From Dryocosmus kuriphilus (Eukaryota; Arthropoda; Insecta; Hymenoptera; Cynipidae): a stretch of DNA of 64,000 nucleotides. The notes beneath the pieces are model-generated. The model was not told the origin of the DNA. It was given only the letters and a program-made list of their open reading frames with translations, and did not search any database. The translations under genes and the position numbers were made by a program. The stretch covers positions 17,212,299 through 17,276,298 of the forward strand of contig CM076192.1 of assembly GCA_038277395.1 (NCBI GenBank), written 5' to 3'. How positions within the stretch are numbered: position 1 is the stretch's first letter; each line of letters begins with the position of its first letter. Shown piece after piece: positions 11,040 through 21,440 of this stretch.

Positions 11040-12470
11040 ATCTATGGTTATAGGTGGACCAATTTATAAAATGGCTGAGTTAAGTAATGGAATGGTTGTT
11101 CTGACCATAGGAGATGCTTGGAGGCGGCTATATGGTTGGTCCAACCATATCTGTGGTTGTCCAACACACTAGATGTGGCTCCGTTTCCGATACGGTCCAC
11201 TCAACTATAGAATATTGCTGGATCAACAGTAGCAGAGTTTGGCGCAGCGTCCCTCTACTCGCTCTCCTCCACCCCCTTTCCAACGCACAGAGGAATGATG
11301 CAGCGTCATGGTGCGTCAGTACGTTTCCATGATTTCGCGAGTATGAATGTTCTTTCAAGCGACCCTGGCGGATCGCGTAAACGCAATGGTTACGCTACAG
11401 CGTTGCCCTAAAGTAATCTTAAAGTAACCTTGAAGTAACCTCGCAATATAATTAATAAGTGGAACAAAATAAATATTAAAAATATTATCATTGGAATTCT
11501 GCGTTAAAATTGACGTTAGAAAATGACGATGTAAATGCAAAAATATTGTTTTTCAGCGGGTGAAGTTAAAAAACATTTTGAGGCATGCGCCTGGAATGCA
11601 GCAGCCGGGCGCACAACATTGCATGTCGGGCGGCCATATCCTAGGCGCATGCTAAAAATGGATTTAACTTCTAGTGACGATGAATCAAATTTTTGCATTC
11701 ACATCGTCAATTTTAACCTAGAATTACAAGTACAACAATTTAAATATTTCTTTTGTTTTTTTTTTAATAATTATATTGCGAGATTACTTTAAGGTTACTT
11801 TAGAGTTACTTTACGGCTACACTGTAGCGTAATCATTGCGTCCACGCGGTCCTCTAGGAAACGCCGCGTGATAAAACATTTCTACAATAAAGTACAACAC
11901 AAATGACACATATTTATTGATTTCTGATGAAAACTTACACTTACCTTGAAATTCTCCAAAATATTTTTGGAAAATAATTTTCACCAAAAATGCCTCTAAT
12001 TCTGCCATTTTCATCCAAAATCACATATGCGTCACCTGCACTGTACCCCCTTGCAAAAACGTCTTGTCACGCAAAATTACTCTGAAAAACATTCACGCTC
12101 AAGGAAATGCAGTACGCGTCATACACTGGAAAAAATACAAATGGATTTTAGGAATTATAATTGTGAAATCATCGAACTCGGTGCAGCCATTTTACACTTT
12201 GAATGTAGGGCAAGTACTGCTTTGGGGTCAGAAAGTCGCAATGGATTTGTAAATTTAGTTGGTTGTGTCATCCATTGATATGATCCGCACAACCAGTCAC
12301 CCCAACTATTGATATGATCAGCCCAACCATTTCACTCTCCTAGCACATAAAAACGTATCTAGCATTACACTCTGGTTCCAGGAACCATATATATGGTTGC
12401 CCCATATCTTTCAATATACTATGGTTGAACCAACCGTATCTAGGGTTGTATCAACTACAGTGTTCTTTCC
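11040..12470. repeat. Cluster of TATGGTTG motifs enclosing an inverted repeat
   Basis: The word TATGGTTG or CAACCATA occurs repeatedly at both edges (about 11050-11160 and 12270-12440), partly as back-to-back palindromes such as ATGGTTGGTCCAACCAT at 11133. It surrounds the foldback at 11365-11870. This may be one composite element, but the outer edges could not be matched base for base. Confidence 0.4.
11365..11870. repeat. Inverted repeat (small foldback)
   Basis: Left arm about 11365-11610 and right arm about 11630-11870. The outer ends pair (CGCAATGGTTACGCTACAGCG against CTGTAGCGTAATCATTGCG, the first shown in part), and the inner ends meet at a GC-rich loop around GGCATGCGCCTGG. Repeated GTAACCTTAAAGTAAC-like words sit in both arms. 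Non-coding. Confidence 0.7.
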
Positions 12471-12479
12471 GTGAACTCT

Positions 12480-13014
12480 TAAAATGTTTAGTGTTCTTAA
12501 ATTATAATAATTAATAATTATTATTAAAAATCATAACTAAAATATTGGTAAACCTAAATTCCGATAGTTCACCTATGGAAACCTTAATATATTAAATCTT
12601 GCAAAAAGTGAATTACGAATGCTCTAATAAGTGTAGAAAACTAGAAACAATAGGTCATCAAATTATTGTAAGCAGTGTCGCATAGGAACAGTTTGTGAAA
12701 AGCGTGTGAAATGCAATTTAGCAAAATAAGACTATAATAATACTATGTAATGATTTCTTTGCATGCTGTTGCTGTTGCTGTTTCTCGAATGTTTCCAAGC
12801 ATCCTTTATGGTAAAGAAGTATTGGTAAGTATTGGATCCAGTACTTTTTTCGTGAAAAAGTACTGGATTTCCAATACTTATACAGAATTCTGGTTATTTT
12901 AATCAGAATGTCTAGTTAAAATAACTAGAATTCTGGTTAAATACCCAAGAAAAAATAGTAAGGACATATTTAACGAGAATTCTGATTGACTTGACCAGAC
13001 ATTTTGTCAGTGTA
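12480..13014. other. Non-coding, with hairpin at 12820-12886
   Basis: A near-perfect hairpin lies at about 12820-12886: ATCCAGTACTTTTT pairs with AAAAAGTACTGGAT across a TCGTG loop, extended by AAGTATTGG against CCAATACTT. The following 120 bp repeat AGAATTCTGGTTA in both orientations. These look like relics of a small inverted-repeat element. Confidence 0.5.
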
Positions 13015-13255
13015 TCATCACTAATTGGTTTAGGAAAAGTACATATTCAGATAGAATTTTAAACTTTTTTGCGGAGCATCCTATCCAAAACCAATTATTA
13101 GTAATAAGAAGTTTAGTTAATAGAGCTGTATATTTGTTCCTTGAGTCTTTTCACATAGAAAATGATTACTTGATGACTTATGTGGGACAGACTTGTAGAC
13201 TGCTTTATACTAGGATGGAGGAAAACCCAAGTGATGTCCATTTAAAGCGTTAATT
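13015..13255 (+). pseudogene. Penelope-like element fragment (linker joined to GIY-YIG)
   Basis: Plus-strand frame, no start codon. It opens with Thr-Asn-Trp-Phe-Arg-Lys, matching LTNWFKKE of the Penelope-like copy at 35752-36357. It continues through the linker that follows the RT palm (SLVNRAVYLFLESF against WLIDRCIKLSNVEF), then runs directly into YVGQTCRLLYTRMEE, the conserved core of a GIY-YIG endonuclease. About 100 residues that should separate these parts are missing, so the fragment carries an internal deletion. It ends at a stop near 13251, about 65 bp before the LTR element starts. Confidence 0.65.
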
Positions 13256-13318
13256 TCGTAGTATTCTTGCCAAATGTAATAATATAATAATTGTTTTAAT
13301 AATATGATTAATTACATT

Positions 13319-14085
13319 TGTAACGGTCGGTTTTTCTAGTGGTCCCTGTTCGGGCGCCATGTAATGGTCGATCAGGTTGCAGGTCTCAGGTGGCGAGGGG
13401 GAACCATGGGAGCTTTCATCGATTTCCGTACGCACTAGGTTCGCGTGGCCATAGGAGTACCCATCGACCACGAGAACCGTACGCCCACGTCGGCGAGTCG
13501 CTTGATTAGGTTGCCGGTCACAGGTGGCAAGTGGGAACTATGGGAGCGCCCATCGATTCCCGCACGCACTAGGTTCACGTGGCCATGGGGGCACCCATCG
13601 ACCACAGGAACCGTACACCCTCGTCGGCCAGACGGTTCGTTGGCCAGTTAGGAGTCGGTCTCGGGTGGCGAGGGGGAACCATGGAAGTACCCATCGAGTC
13701 CCGTGCGCCTTAGTTTCGCGTGGGAGAACTCATCGACCACGGGAACTGTACACCCTTCGCCGAGCTGGTCGATCGAGTCGGACCTGGGGAATGGTAAGTA
13801 TAGGAGTACCCATTCTTTACGATTCCCTCGACTTTCTGCCTGCCATAGGAGCGCTTATCGGTAGGAACAAGGCATGATTTTCACTGGGCGAGAGCTCACT
13901 GATGTCCTCGGTGAGTCGCGTCTGACACAACTGAGGACTTTGCGTCGTGCATGAAGTTTTAAAGAAACCAGCTGGTGCTGGCTGCTGTCGGTCAGTGTTG
14001 GGAGAGCTTGGTGGGAAGCTATCCCCTCTATGGCCTACCTCTAGGCTTGCCTGGCTCTTGCCTGCACGTTGACACATTGGCTGCG
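13319..14085 (-). repeat. Downstream (3') LTR of the non-autonomous LTR element
   Basis: About 770 bp. Starts TGTAACGGTCGG on the plus strand and ends near GACACATTGGCTGCG. It contains about three units of a 134-bp tandem repeat (GGTGGCGAGGGGGAACCATGG near 13391, 13521 and 13657, with substitutions), then about 300 bp nearly identical to 21582-21879. A full 18-nt match to a lysine-tRNA primer site (GTCCCTGTTCGGGCGCCA on the plus strand, 13342-13359) lies inside its terminus. It lacks the roughly 560-bp segment present at 16690-17250 in its partner. Confidence 0.65.
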
Positions 14086-15131
14086 AGTGAAATGTGTGTG
14101 TGCAAGTTTAATCACTCGTCGCACTTCCCTCCCCCCCCCCCCCCATTTCGGAGAGCAAAATTTACATGGTACGCCGGAGATAACAATAAAAGTGACTGAG
14201 TGAATATAATAAAATGAGAGAGTACGACGTATCGGAATCTGTTGACGATTAGATAGTAAGACACAAGGATACTGACGGTGAGGATATTTAGCGGAAATAA
14301 ATACATAGATATGTCGGAGTGTCTCGTTGGGTGCGAAACGCATGTTGTACCTGCTTCCCTCGTGCCATCCTCTCCAGCGGGGTGTCCCGAGCGGAATTTG
14401 AGAGGACACCTGTCCTGGGAATCTGATGATGATCGACGACCTGACGGCCCTTGTTTCCGGCTTGGCGTCAGGTGCATCGGGAGCTGTGATAATGGGTTCA
14501 TCCTCGATGTCGGTTTCGGCCGCGCTGTTGGTCTTGCCGTCATCGGTGTGGGCAGGCTGTTCTACATTCTCGTTCGTGGTCGGTTCGGGTGCTGGTTCTG
14601 GAACGGGTGCGTGCCATGGCCGGATCTTTGGGGCCGGGCACTTGATGGAATGCGTCCGGGGTGTTACTAGGCGGGAGGTGTTTTGCCCTTTGTACTTCGC
14701 CGACAAGCAGAGCACCTCCTGTCGGGTCTTCCCGGTTGTCACCTTTGTCCTGGTTTTCTTTCTCCGAAAGAGCTCTTCGTTCTCCTGTGGTGAGGTGTCT
14801 ATCGGCTCCCTGATGTAATTCGTGCCGATTTCCCGAAACAGCTTGAAGCCCTCACTTTCCAGCTCCCCTTCTAGCCTCTCGATCTCGCCGTTTAAGTCGT
14901 CTATCTGGTCGATTGCTCAGCTGGCGTGTTACTGCCCGAGTTGGTCGCGTGTGCCAGTTGAGTTTGGTCCGGCTGGTGGGGGCCCTTCCTGCGGGGAATC
15001 GTGTCATTCACGGAGATGTGTCGCTCTTTTTTCGGGCTGGCAAGGGCGGTGTGTAGTCCGTAGACCCCAGATACTCTAGGAATGTTCTGGCGGTAGGTGC
15101 TGCGCTGATAAGGCGGCACAACACTGTTCAC
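14041..15131 (-). pseudogene. Decayed gag-like open frames of the LTR element
   Basis: Minus-strand frames downstream of the primer site that may derive from one gag-like gene. The 233-codon frame at 14041-14742 is Pro/Glu-rich in its first third (APVPEPAPEPTTNEN). In frame upstream, at about 14743-14925, is a short acidic coiled coil (LNGEIERLEGELESEGFKLF). A second frame (14901-15131) continues upstream after a frame change. No zinc knuckle or capsid motif was found, so the gag assignment rests only on position. The end overlaps the edge of the downstream LTR, so the true stop may lie earlier. Confidence 0.35.
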
Positions 15132-15249
15132 GGTGTGTGACGGTAAGAGTCTTAAAGTTCACAACACCTGGGGTGGGTTGAAAAAAAAATGTTCACAGCG
15201 TACGGTGGTATAATGTTCAACGCGAATTTGAATGATCACTCCGAGTCAA

Positions 15250-16160
15250 AATTTTTAGTGGTAGTTGAGTCTACTTGTGACTCGTGGTTACCAAGAGCGG
15301 GCGGTTCTGTTAAGCGGTATCTGAACGGAAAAATACTGGCGGCACTTGTGGTCACTTGAAGAGACTCAAAAACAGAGAGCGGTCTAAAAAATTTTGTTCT
15401 TCTTAAGTTTGCTTATGACTCGCAGTTACAAAAAGTGGGCGGTTCGGTTCAGCGGTATCTGAAGGGAAAAATACTGGCGGCAATTGTGGTCACTTGAAGA
15501 GACTCGAAATCCGGGAGCGGTCCAAGAAATTTTGTTCTTTTTAAGTCTGCTTGTGAATCGCGGTTACCAAAAGCGAGCGGTTCAGTTCAGCGATATCTGA
15601 ATGGAAAAATACTGGCGGCAATTGTGGTCACTTGAGGGGACTCGAAATCGGAGAGCGGTCCAAGAAATTTTGTTCTTTCTAAGTCTGCTTGTGACTCGCG
15701 GTAACCAAAAGTGGGCGGTTCGGTTCAGCGGTATCTGAACGGAAAAATACTGGCGGCACTTGTGGTCACTTGAAGGGACTCGAAATCGGAGAGCGGTCCA
15801 AGAAATGTTGTTCTCTCTAAGTCTGCTTGTGACTCGCGGTAACCAAAAGTGGGCGGTTCGGTTCAGTGATATCTGAACGGAAAAATACTGGCGGCACTTG
15901 TGGTCATTTGAAGAGACTCGAAATCGTAGAGCGGTCCAAGAAATGTTGTTCTTTTTAAGTCTGCTTGTGACTCGCGGTTACCAAAAGTGGGTGGTTCGGT
16001 GCAGCGGTATCTGAACGAAAAAATACTGGCGGCACTTGTGTTGACTTGAAGGGACTCAAAATCGGAGAGCAATCAAAGTTTTAGTTCTTGTTAAGTTTAC
16101 ACGTGACTCGCGGTTATCAAAAGCGGGCGGTTCGGTTCAGCGGTACCTGAACGGATTGCG
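15250..16160. repeat. 138-bp tandem repeat inside the LTR element
   Basis: At least seven direct repeats of about 138 bp. The word CTGCTTGTGACTCGCGGTTA recurs near 15265, 15402, 15540, 15678, 15815, 15953 and 16091, followed each time by GCGGTTCGGTTCAGCGGTAT and a TCACTTGAAG-type segment. Degenerate half units continue to about 16440. It occupies the place where gag should lie. 138 is a multiple of three, but the unit carries stops in several frames. Confidence 0.8.
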
Positions 16161-16344
16161 CTTGTGGCACCTTTAGTTATTCGGTAGTTTTAATGTTCAC
16201 GGCACTCGGTGGAATATCTGCTCCACTCGGTGGCACAATGTTGGCTGCACTTCGGTAATATCGGCATTTGGCCGAAAGCGGGTAATTCGTTCAGCGGTTT
16301 CTGAATGGATAAACGCTTACGGCCTGAGATAGTCACTCGGCAGT

Positions 16345-16542
16345 CTAATGTTCACGGCAGTCGGTGGTATCTTTCACGGCATTTCGTAACTCGCGGATTA
16401 CCGGAAGCGGGCGGTTCAGTTCAGCGTTATCTGAACGGATTAACGCTTTTGGTGCTTGCGGTCGTTTCATGAGGATCGAGGAGCGGTCTACTGGCTTCTG
16501 CTGGGTAGATGTGGACTCTTCCGTGGAGCTGCCAGAACTCAT
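16345..16542 (-). pseudogene. Possible N-terminus of the LTR element's gag frame
   Basis: First minus-strand ATG frame after the primer site, 65 codons, starting about 90 bp downstream of it. It begins Met-Ser-Ser-Gly-Ser-Ser-Thr-Glu-Glu, is polar and basic, and is cut by a stop as it enters the 138-bp tandem array. Position suits a gag start. No domain is recognisable. Confidence 0.3.
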
Positions 16543-16630
16543 CCTTTAGATCCGTGTGCCGCTGAAATTATACCCTTTGTGAGAGTGCTTCGTTCCTAAT
16601 ATAAAAAGTCTAACCTGTTCAGTGTCTAAG

Positions 16631-16644
16631 CCTGTTCGGGCGCC
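16631..16644 (-). promoter_or_regulatory. Primer binding site, lysine-tRNA type
   Basis: On the minus strand the bases after the LTR end read TGGCGCCCGAACAGG, identical to the first 15 positions of the lysine-tRNA primer site used by many retroelements. Reverse transcription would begin here. The match decays after that point, whereas a full 18-nt match lies at 13342-13359 inside the other LTR. Confidence 0.7.
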
Positions 16645-17289
16645 ATGTAACGGTTGGTTTACTAGTGGTCCCCGTTCGGGGGCCATGTAAGTGTCTGTTT
16701 TTTTTCCTACTCCATCCTCGGTGTCTTAGCGGACGCTTCAGCCTAGCCAGGGGTCAGGTTTTAAGACAAAGAGGCAACATATTCTCTGAGTACAAGAGTA
16801 GAAAAGAAAACAAATTTATTGTCCTAATAATAATATAGATCTAATTGGAGTGCGGTTTGCGGGTGGGTGTGCGTATGTGGGGTGTGTGCGAGGGTGTTGT
16901 GTGTGTGTTTCGTGTACAATTTTAAGTGTGAGTGTAGTGTGAGTACGGCGACAGTTTCAACGACGGGTGCGGGTGTGCGTATGTGTGTGTGAGATTTTCG
17001 TTTATTTCGTTCGGTATGAATCGGAGGCGGAGGATGGTCGGCCCTCTCTCGCTCTACATCTCTCTGTCTGTCTTTGCTCCCCCCCTCTCTCTCTCATTCC
17101 GGGTCCTGTAATACAAAGGATGGTGCGCGTCAACGCGGATACCATAAAACGACAAGCGTGTGCAGAAATTTACCCTAGAGATTTACCCCCTCTTCGGTAA
17201 GTTCGATACGAAGGCGAAAAGGGGTCGACACCCCCAGGATGACGAGGCGTGGAAAGGCCGCGTCTGCTTTTGTCCGGGTTGGTAATGTC

Positions 17290-17903
17290 AGTTTCGGGTG
17301 GCGAAGGGGAACCATGGGGGCACCCATCGATTCCCGAACCCATTCGGTTCGCGTGGTCATGGGAGCACCTATCGACCACAAGAAACGTACACCCTCGTCG
17401 GCGAGTTGGTCGGTAAGGTTACCGGTCTCAGGTGACGAGGGAGAACCATGGGAGCTTTCATCGATTCCCGCAGCTCTAGGTTCGCGTGGCCATGGGAGCA
17501 CCCATCGACCACGAAAACCGTACACCTTCGTCGGCGAGCCGGTCGATAAGGTTGCCGGTCTCAGTTGGCGAGGGGAAACTATCGAAGCTTTCATCGACTC
17601 CCGTACGCACTAGGTTCGTGCGGCCATGGGAACACCCATCGATCACGAGAACCGTACACCCCCGTCGGCGAGTCGGTTGGTTGGTCAGTCAGGAGTCGTT
17701 CTCGGGTGACGAGGGGGAACCATAGGAGCACCCATCGATTCCCGTACGCTCAAGGTTCGCGTGGCCATGGGAACACCCATCGAGCACGAGAACCGTACAC
17801 CTTCGTCGGCTAGGCGATCGGTCAAGTTGCCGATCTCAGGTGGCGAGGAGGAACCATGGGAGCGCCCATCGATTCCCGTACGCATTTGGTTCGCGTGGCC
17901 ATG
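17290..17903. repeat. 134-bp tandem repeat in the LTR
   Basis: Five direct units of about 134 bp. Each contains GGTGGCGAGGGGGAACCATGG, then CACCCATCGATTCCCG, TTCGCGTGGCCATGGGAG and CCACGAGAACCGTACACC, with substitutions. The array is continuous with the end of the LTR after removal of the Transib. Frames on both strands stay open, giving repetitive translations that are not genes. Confidence 0.8.
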
Positions 17904-18171
17904 CACAGTGGTCGGAAAACGTGAAAAGATGACCAAAAGTCGAAATTCAAATTTTGGCGGTATGTGCTAATTCTTTCATAAGGTCAACAGAGGGAGTTGT
18001 TGCGTAATTTTGCAAAAGAGCGAACAGCTTGGTTTCGTATTTAAATATATAATCGCTGCTCAAAGTAAGACGCTCCACCAAGTAGCTAAGAACAATTAAG
18101 AAGGGTATAAAAATTGATTCGATAATGAGTGCATAGAAAATATAATTGCTGTTCCATTCATTGTGTACAAT

Positions 18172-19409
18172 ATGGAGGGTGTTTCTGGAGGTAAGTTAAA
18201 TATATTTATGCATTGAAAACCTATTTTATAAAACCAAACATGCTTTAAAATCGGACATCAAAACTGCTCGCAAATTGAGTTAAGTTTGAAAAAGTTCTGT
18301 AGAAAAGTGTCAAAATAGTTGTGATCCCAAGAGATCCTGCGTAGTTTGAAGTTTTAACTAATGAAAAATAGTGTAAAGATTCAGTAACTTCAAAGAAATG
18401 TTGCGGATGTTTGCAGATGGACGTTCTGTACTCTTTTGACGGCCATGTCGGCGTGGGTTTTGCCACGTCGCGCGTCGCGTGTTTTTTCAATACTTGAAAA
18501 TTTATCATCGCTCAAAACTACTTTACCGAAAATCAAACTCATAAGTCATTTAATATATTCTTGTTGATAAATTTTGTATGAATAAATGTCATTTTATAGG
18601 ATCAGTTACTAGAGAAGTGTCATGCACAAGAATGGAAATTTTCGAAATTTTGAAAGAAAATTTACAAGCTGATTTGGATACAAAAATAAATCTCATAGAA
18701 AAAACATTTTTCTAAAAAAGAAAATGATTTTAAGTTGGATGCAGATCAAAAAAAAACGAAATAAAAAAGTTGCTTTGCAATATGCAATCGAGATGGAAAG
18801 AGGTATACCGCAAACTTGGCCCGTTCTACAGAAAAAATGAAAGCTGGTTGGAATCTTCTGTCATTTTAAAGGTAAAAGTATAGAAAAAGTGCTGTCATAA
18901 ATCATCATCGAATTATACTTGTGCACAACTTCTAAAATTTGTTGTATCTTTCGTCCCAGAATATTCACTCTCGCCGTAGGAGTAGCTCTTCTGACCTATG
19001 TTCAATGGGTCGACCGGCAGTAGAATTTGGAAAAGCCAGCGATAATAGTAAAAGACGAAGGACAGAGGAGATTCGTTCATCAGCAAGTACGTCGGAATTG
19101 ACTTTTACGGCTGAAATGAGTCTCCGATCTTCTGGGAACACCGACGCAGCTTCTGATTTGAAGGATGTTACTACAACAACCCCAACACGAGCTACCAAAT
19201 ACAGGGAGGCTATCAAAATCGCTACAACTCCAAGGCCAACCGAAATGTCAGCAGATGAGGCACTCGTGGACTTAGTAAATTTAAAGTTAACAAAACAACA
19301 GTACAATGGTCTTAGAAAATCTTTGAGAGAAAAAAATTTTTTGCTTATCCATCGTACGAAAAAGTTTTACAAGCGAAAAAATGTTGTTACCCCGAAGGCA
19401 TTACAGTAA
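18172..19409 (+). pseudogene. Transib transposase, N-terminal exons (frameshifted)
   Basis: Exon 1 is 18172-18190 (ATG, six codons and one base) with donor GGAG|GTAAGT. Exon 2 runs from 18600 (acceptor TTTTATAG) to 18871 (donor AAAG|GTAAAAG). Exon 3 begins at 18960 (acceptor CGTCCCAG). Exon 2 contains SRWKEVYRKLGPFYRKNESW, a typical N-terminal segment of insect Transib proteins, but the frame must change twice, at A/T runs near 18710 and 18755. Exon 3 opens with SMGRPAVEFGKASDNSKRRR, also family-typical. It runs in frame to about 19340, where the A8T6 tract (about 19330-19343) shifts the reading frame; the old frame stops at 19409. The downstream core is otherwise continuous. These breaks may be real or assembly indels. 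Confidence 0.75.
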
Positions 19410-20752
19410 CAGAAACAAGCGCCAAAGTAAATCTACAGTCGTTACTCGATCACACTAACGAAAGAATTTTGAAAGTACAACAGGAAGTTGTTAGCACATT
19501 GCCACCACAAGTTAGCTCTAATCTTAGATGCATTCTAAAATGGGGTTGTGATGGAAGTTCAGGGCAAAGCCAATATAAACAGAAATTTAGCGATGAAGAA
19601 AGTTCAGATGCAAGTATTTTCCAAACTTCACTTGTTCCTTTGCGAATCGTCGGTGTTGATGACCAAACAAAAAAAGAAATTTTAGTGTGGGTTAATCCCT
19701 ATCATTCGTCACCTCGTTTTTGTCGCCCCGTACAAATACAATTTTTGCACGAAAGCACAGAGTCTACTCGTGAAGAAGAGCGTTATTTGACGAATCAAAT
19801 CGACTCTTTGGTCCCTCACAGTAGCATTATAGATGGAAAGATCGTCGTTGTCAAATATGAATTGTATTTTACCATGATAGACAACAAAGTAGCGAATGCG
19901 GTCACAGAGACAAGATCATCGATGCGTTGTCACTTGTGCAAAGCGACGTCAAAGGATTTTAATGATATTGAAAAAATGAAAGAACGAGAGATCGATGAGA
20001 GCAGTTTGAGATTCGGGTTATCGACCTTGCATGCATGGATCCGATGTTTAGAAACTCTTTTGCACATTGGTTACAAGTTAGAGATTCACAAGTGGCAAGC
20101 GCGTAGTGACTCGGAGAAAGATATTACCAAACAGCGTAAATTAATGATTCGAAAAGATTTTAAGAGACAATTGCACCTAAATATTGACTGTCCTGAACCC
20201 GGTTTTGGCAGCAGTAATGACGAGAATACGGCTAGGCGATTTTTTGAAAATTTATCCATGTCCGCAAATATTTTGGGGGTAGACGAGACATTGATTAAAA
20301 AATTTCATATCATATTACAAGTTTTGTCCAGCGGATTTGCTGTCAATCTTCAATTATTTCGAAATTTTTGCTTTGAAACCGCGAAATTGTACGTTGATTT
20401 GTATCCCTGGTTTTGTATTCCAACGTCGATCCATAAAATACTCATTCACGGCCCTTCAATCGTCGAGTGGGCCCCACTTCCAATTGGGCAATTATCTGAA
20501 GATGCCCTGGAAGCTAGAAACAAAGATTTCAACAAATACAGGGAAAGTTTCTCGCGAAAATGTGCGAGAGAAAAAACGATGGAAGATGTTTTCCAACGCA
20601 TGATGATCACATCTGCTCCATTCATTTCAAGTCTTGGAAAATGTTCGAAGGCCCGAAAAAAAAGCTTTCATCCAGAAGCTGTCGCCATGTTTTTGTGTAC
20701 CAATGATTCCGTAGTAGACGATAACAATGATGATGAAATGGATGTTGAATAA
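19346..20752 (+). CDS. Transib transposase catalytic core, RAG1-like, triad intact
   Basis: About 468 codons in one frame to the stop, first ATG at 19469. Counting from that Met, aligning by eye to RAG1: Asp28 in KWGCDGSSG (RAG1 D600), Asp138 in FTMIDNKV (D708), Glu348 in LEARNKDF (E962). The zinc ligands are also present: Cys154/Cys157 in CHLC (RAG1 C727/C730) and His322/His327 in HKILIH (H937/H942). D28 to C154 is 126 residues, against 127 in RAG1. GFGSSNDENTARRFFEN and the final acidic tail are Transib features. Such enzymes nick, form hairpins at flanking ends and insert with 5-bp duplications. The N-terminus lies in another frame upstream, so this copy encodes no complete protein as read. 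Confidence 0.9.
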   Translation, partial: YPSYEKVLQAKKCCYPEGITVTETSAKVNLQSLLDHTNERILKVQQEVVSTLPPQVSSNLRCILKWGCDGSSGQSQYKQKFSDEESSDASIFQTSLVPLRIVGVDDQTKKEILVWVNPYHSSPRFCRPVQIQFLHESTESTREEERYLTNQIDSLVPHSSIIDGKIVVVKYELYFTMIDNKVANAVTETRSSMRCHLCKATSKDFNDIEKMKEREIDESSLRFGLSTLHAWIRCLETLLHIGYKLEIHKWQARSDSEKDITKQRKLMIRKDFKRQLHLNIDCPEPGFGSSNDENTARRFFENLSMSANILGVDETLIKKFHIILQVLSSGFAVNLQLFRNFCFETAKLYVDLYPWFCIPTSIHKILIHGPSIVEWAPLPIGQLSEDALEARNKDFNKYRESFSRKCAREKTMEDVFQRMMITSAPFISSLGKCSKARKKSFHPEAVAMFLCTNDSVVDDNNDDEMDVE

Positions 20753-20865
20753 AGCTAGTTTGAGTCAAATTTTATTATACCATACCGTTTGAAATAAAAA
20801 TTTTGTTACTGAGCTTATTTTTGTAGTATATTATTGGCAATGATTCGAATCCGATATTTTTTCAC

Positions 20866-21440
20866 TTTCAAAGCTGCCATTTTGGATCACTTATTTTGAA
20901 TTATCCATTTTTTAGTTCACTTTCGTAATCAGCGACCTTGAAAACTCTCTTATACTAATTTTCAGAAAAATCCAATAATTATTTAGCACACTCGTCCGCC
21001 ATATTGGATCCGCCATTTTGTTTTAAAAATTTTTGACACAGATTCGTAATCAGCGGCCTCTCAAACTCCCTTACACCAAATCTTAAGAAAATCCAATAAT
21101 TATTTAGCATACTCGTCCGCCATATTGGATCCGCCATTTTGTTTTTACAATTTTTGACACCGGATTCGTAATCAGCGACCCCAAAAACCCCCTTATACCA
21201 ACTTTGAAAAATATTCAAAATTTATTTAGCACACTCGTCTGCCATATTGGATCCGCCATTTTGTTTTTGAAATTTTTGACACCGGATTCGTAATCAGCGA
21301 CCCCAAAAAATCCCCTTATACCAACTTTGAAAAATATTCAAAATTTATTTAGTATACTCGTCCGCCATATTGGATCTGCCATTTTGTTTTTGAAATTTTT
21401 GACACCGGATTCGTAATCAGCGACCCCAAAAACCCGTGAA
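20866..21440. repeat. 120-bp tandem array near the Transib 3' end
   Basis: Four to five direct units of about 120 bp: CACTCGTCCGCCATATTGGA recurs near 20990, 21112, 21233 and 21355, each followed by TTTTTGACACCGGATTCG and TAATCAGCGACCCCAAAAA. It lies between the transposase stop (20752) and the right terminus (21511), so it travels with the transposon. The later units are nearly identical, so the array expanded recently. Confidence 0.85.

Noticed and set aside
13445..13877. Plus-strand frames in the 134-bp repeats (also 17239-17970)
   Set aside because: Tandem DNA repeat read in an open frame; lies inside LTRs and varies between copies.
14278..14818. Plus-strand 130-codon frames with Val/Gly/Ser
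   Set aside because: Opposite strand of the decayed gag-like frame; no start context or domain.
15250..16160. CRISPR-like array
   Set aside because: Units are 138-bp contiguous direct repeats without spacers, in a eukaryotic retroelement.
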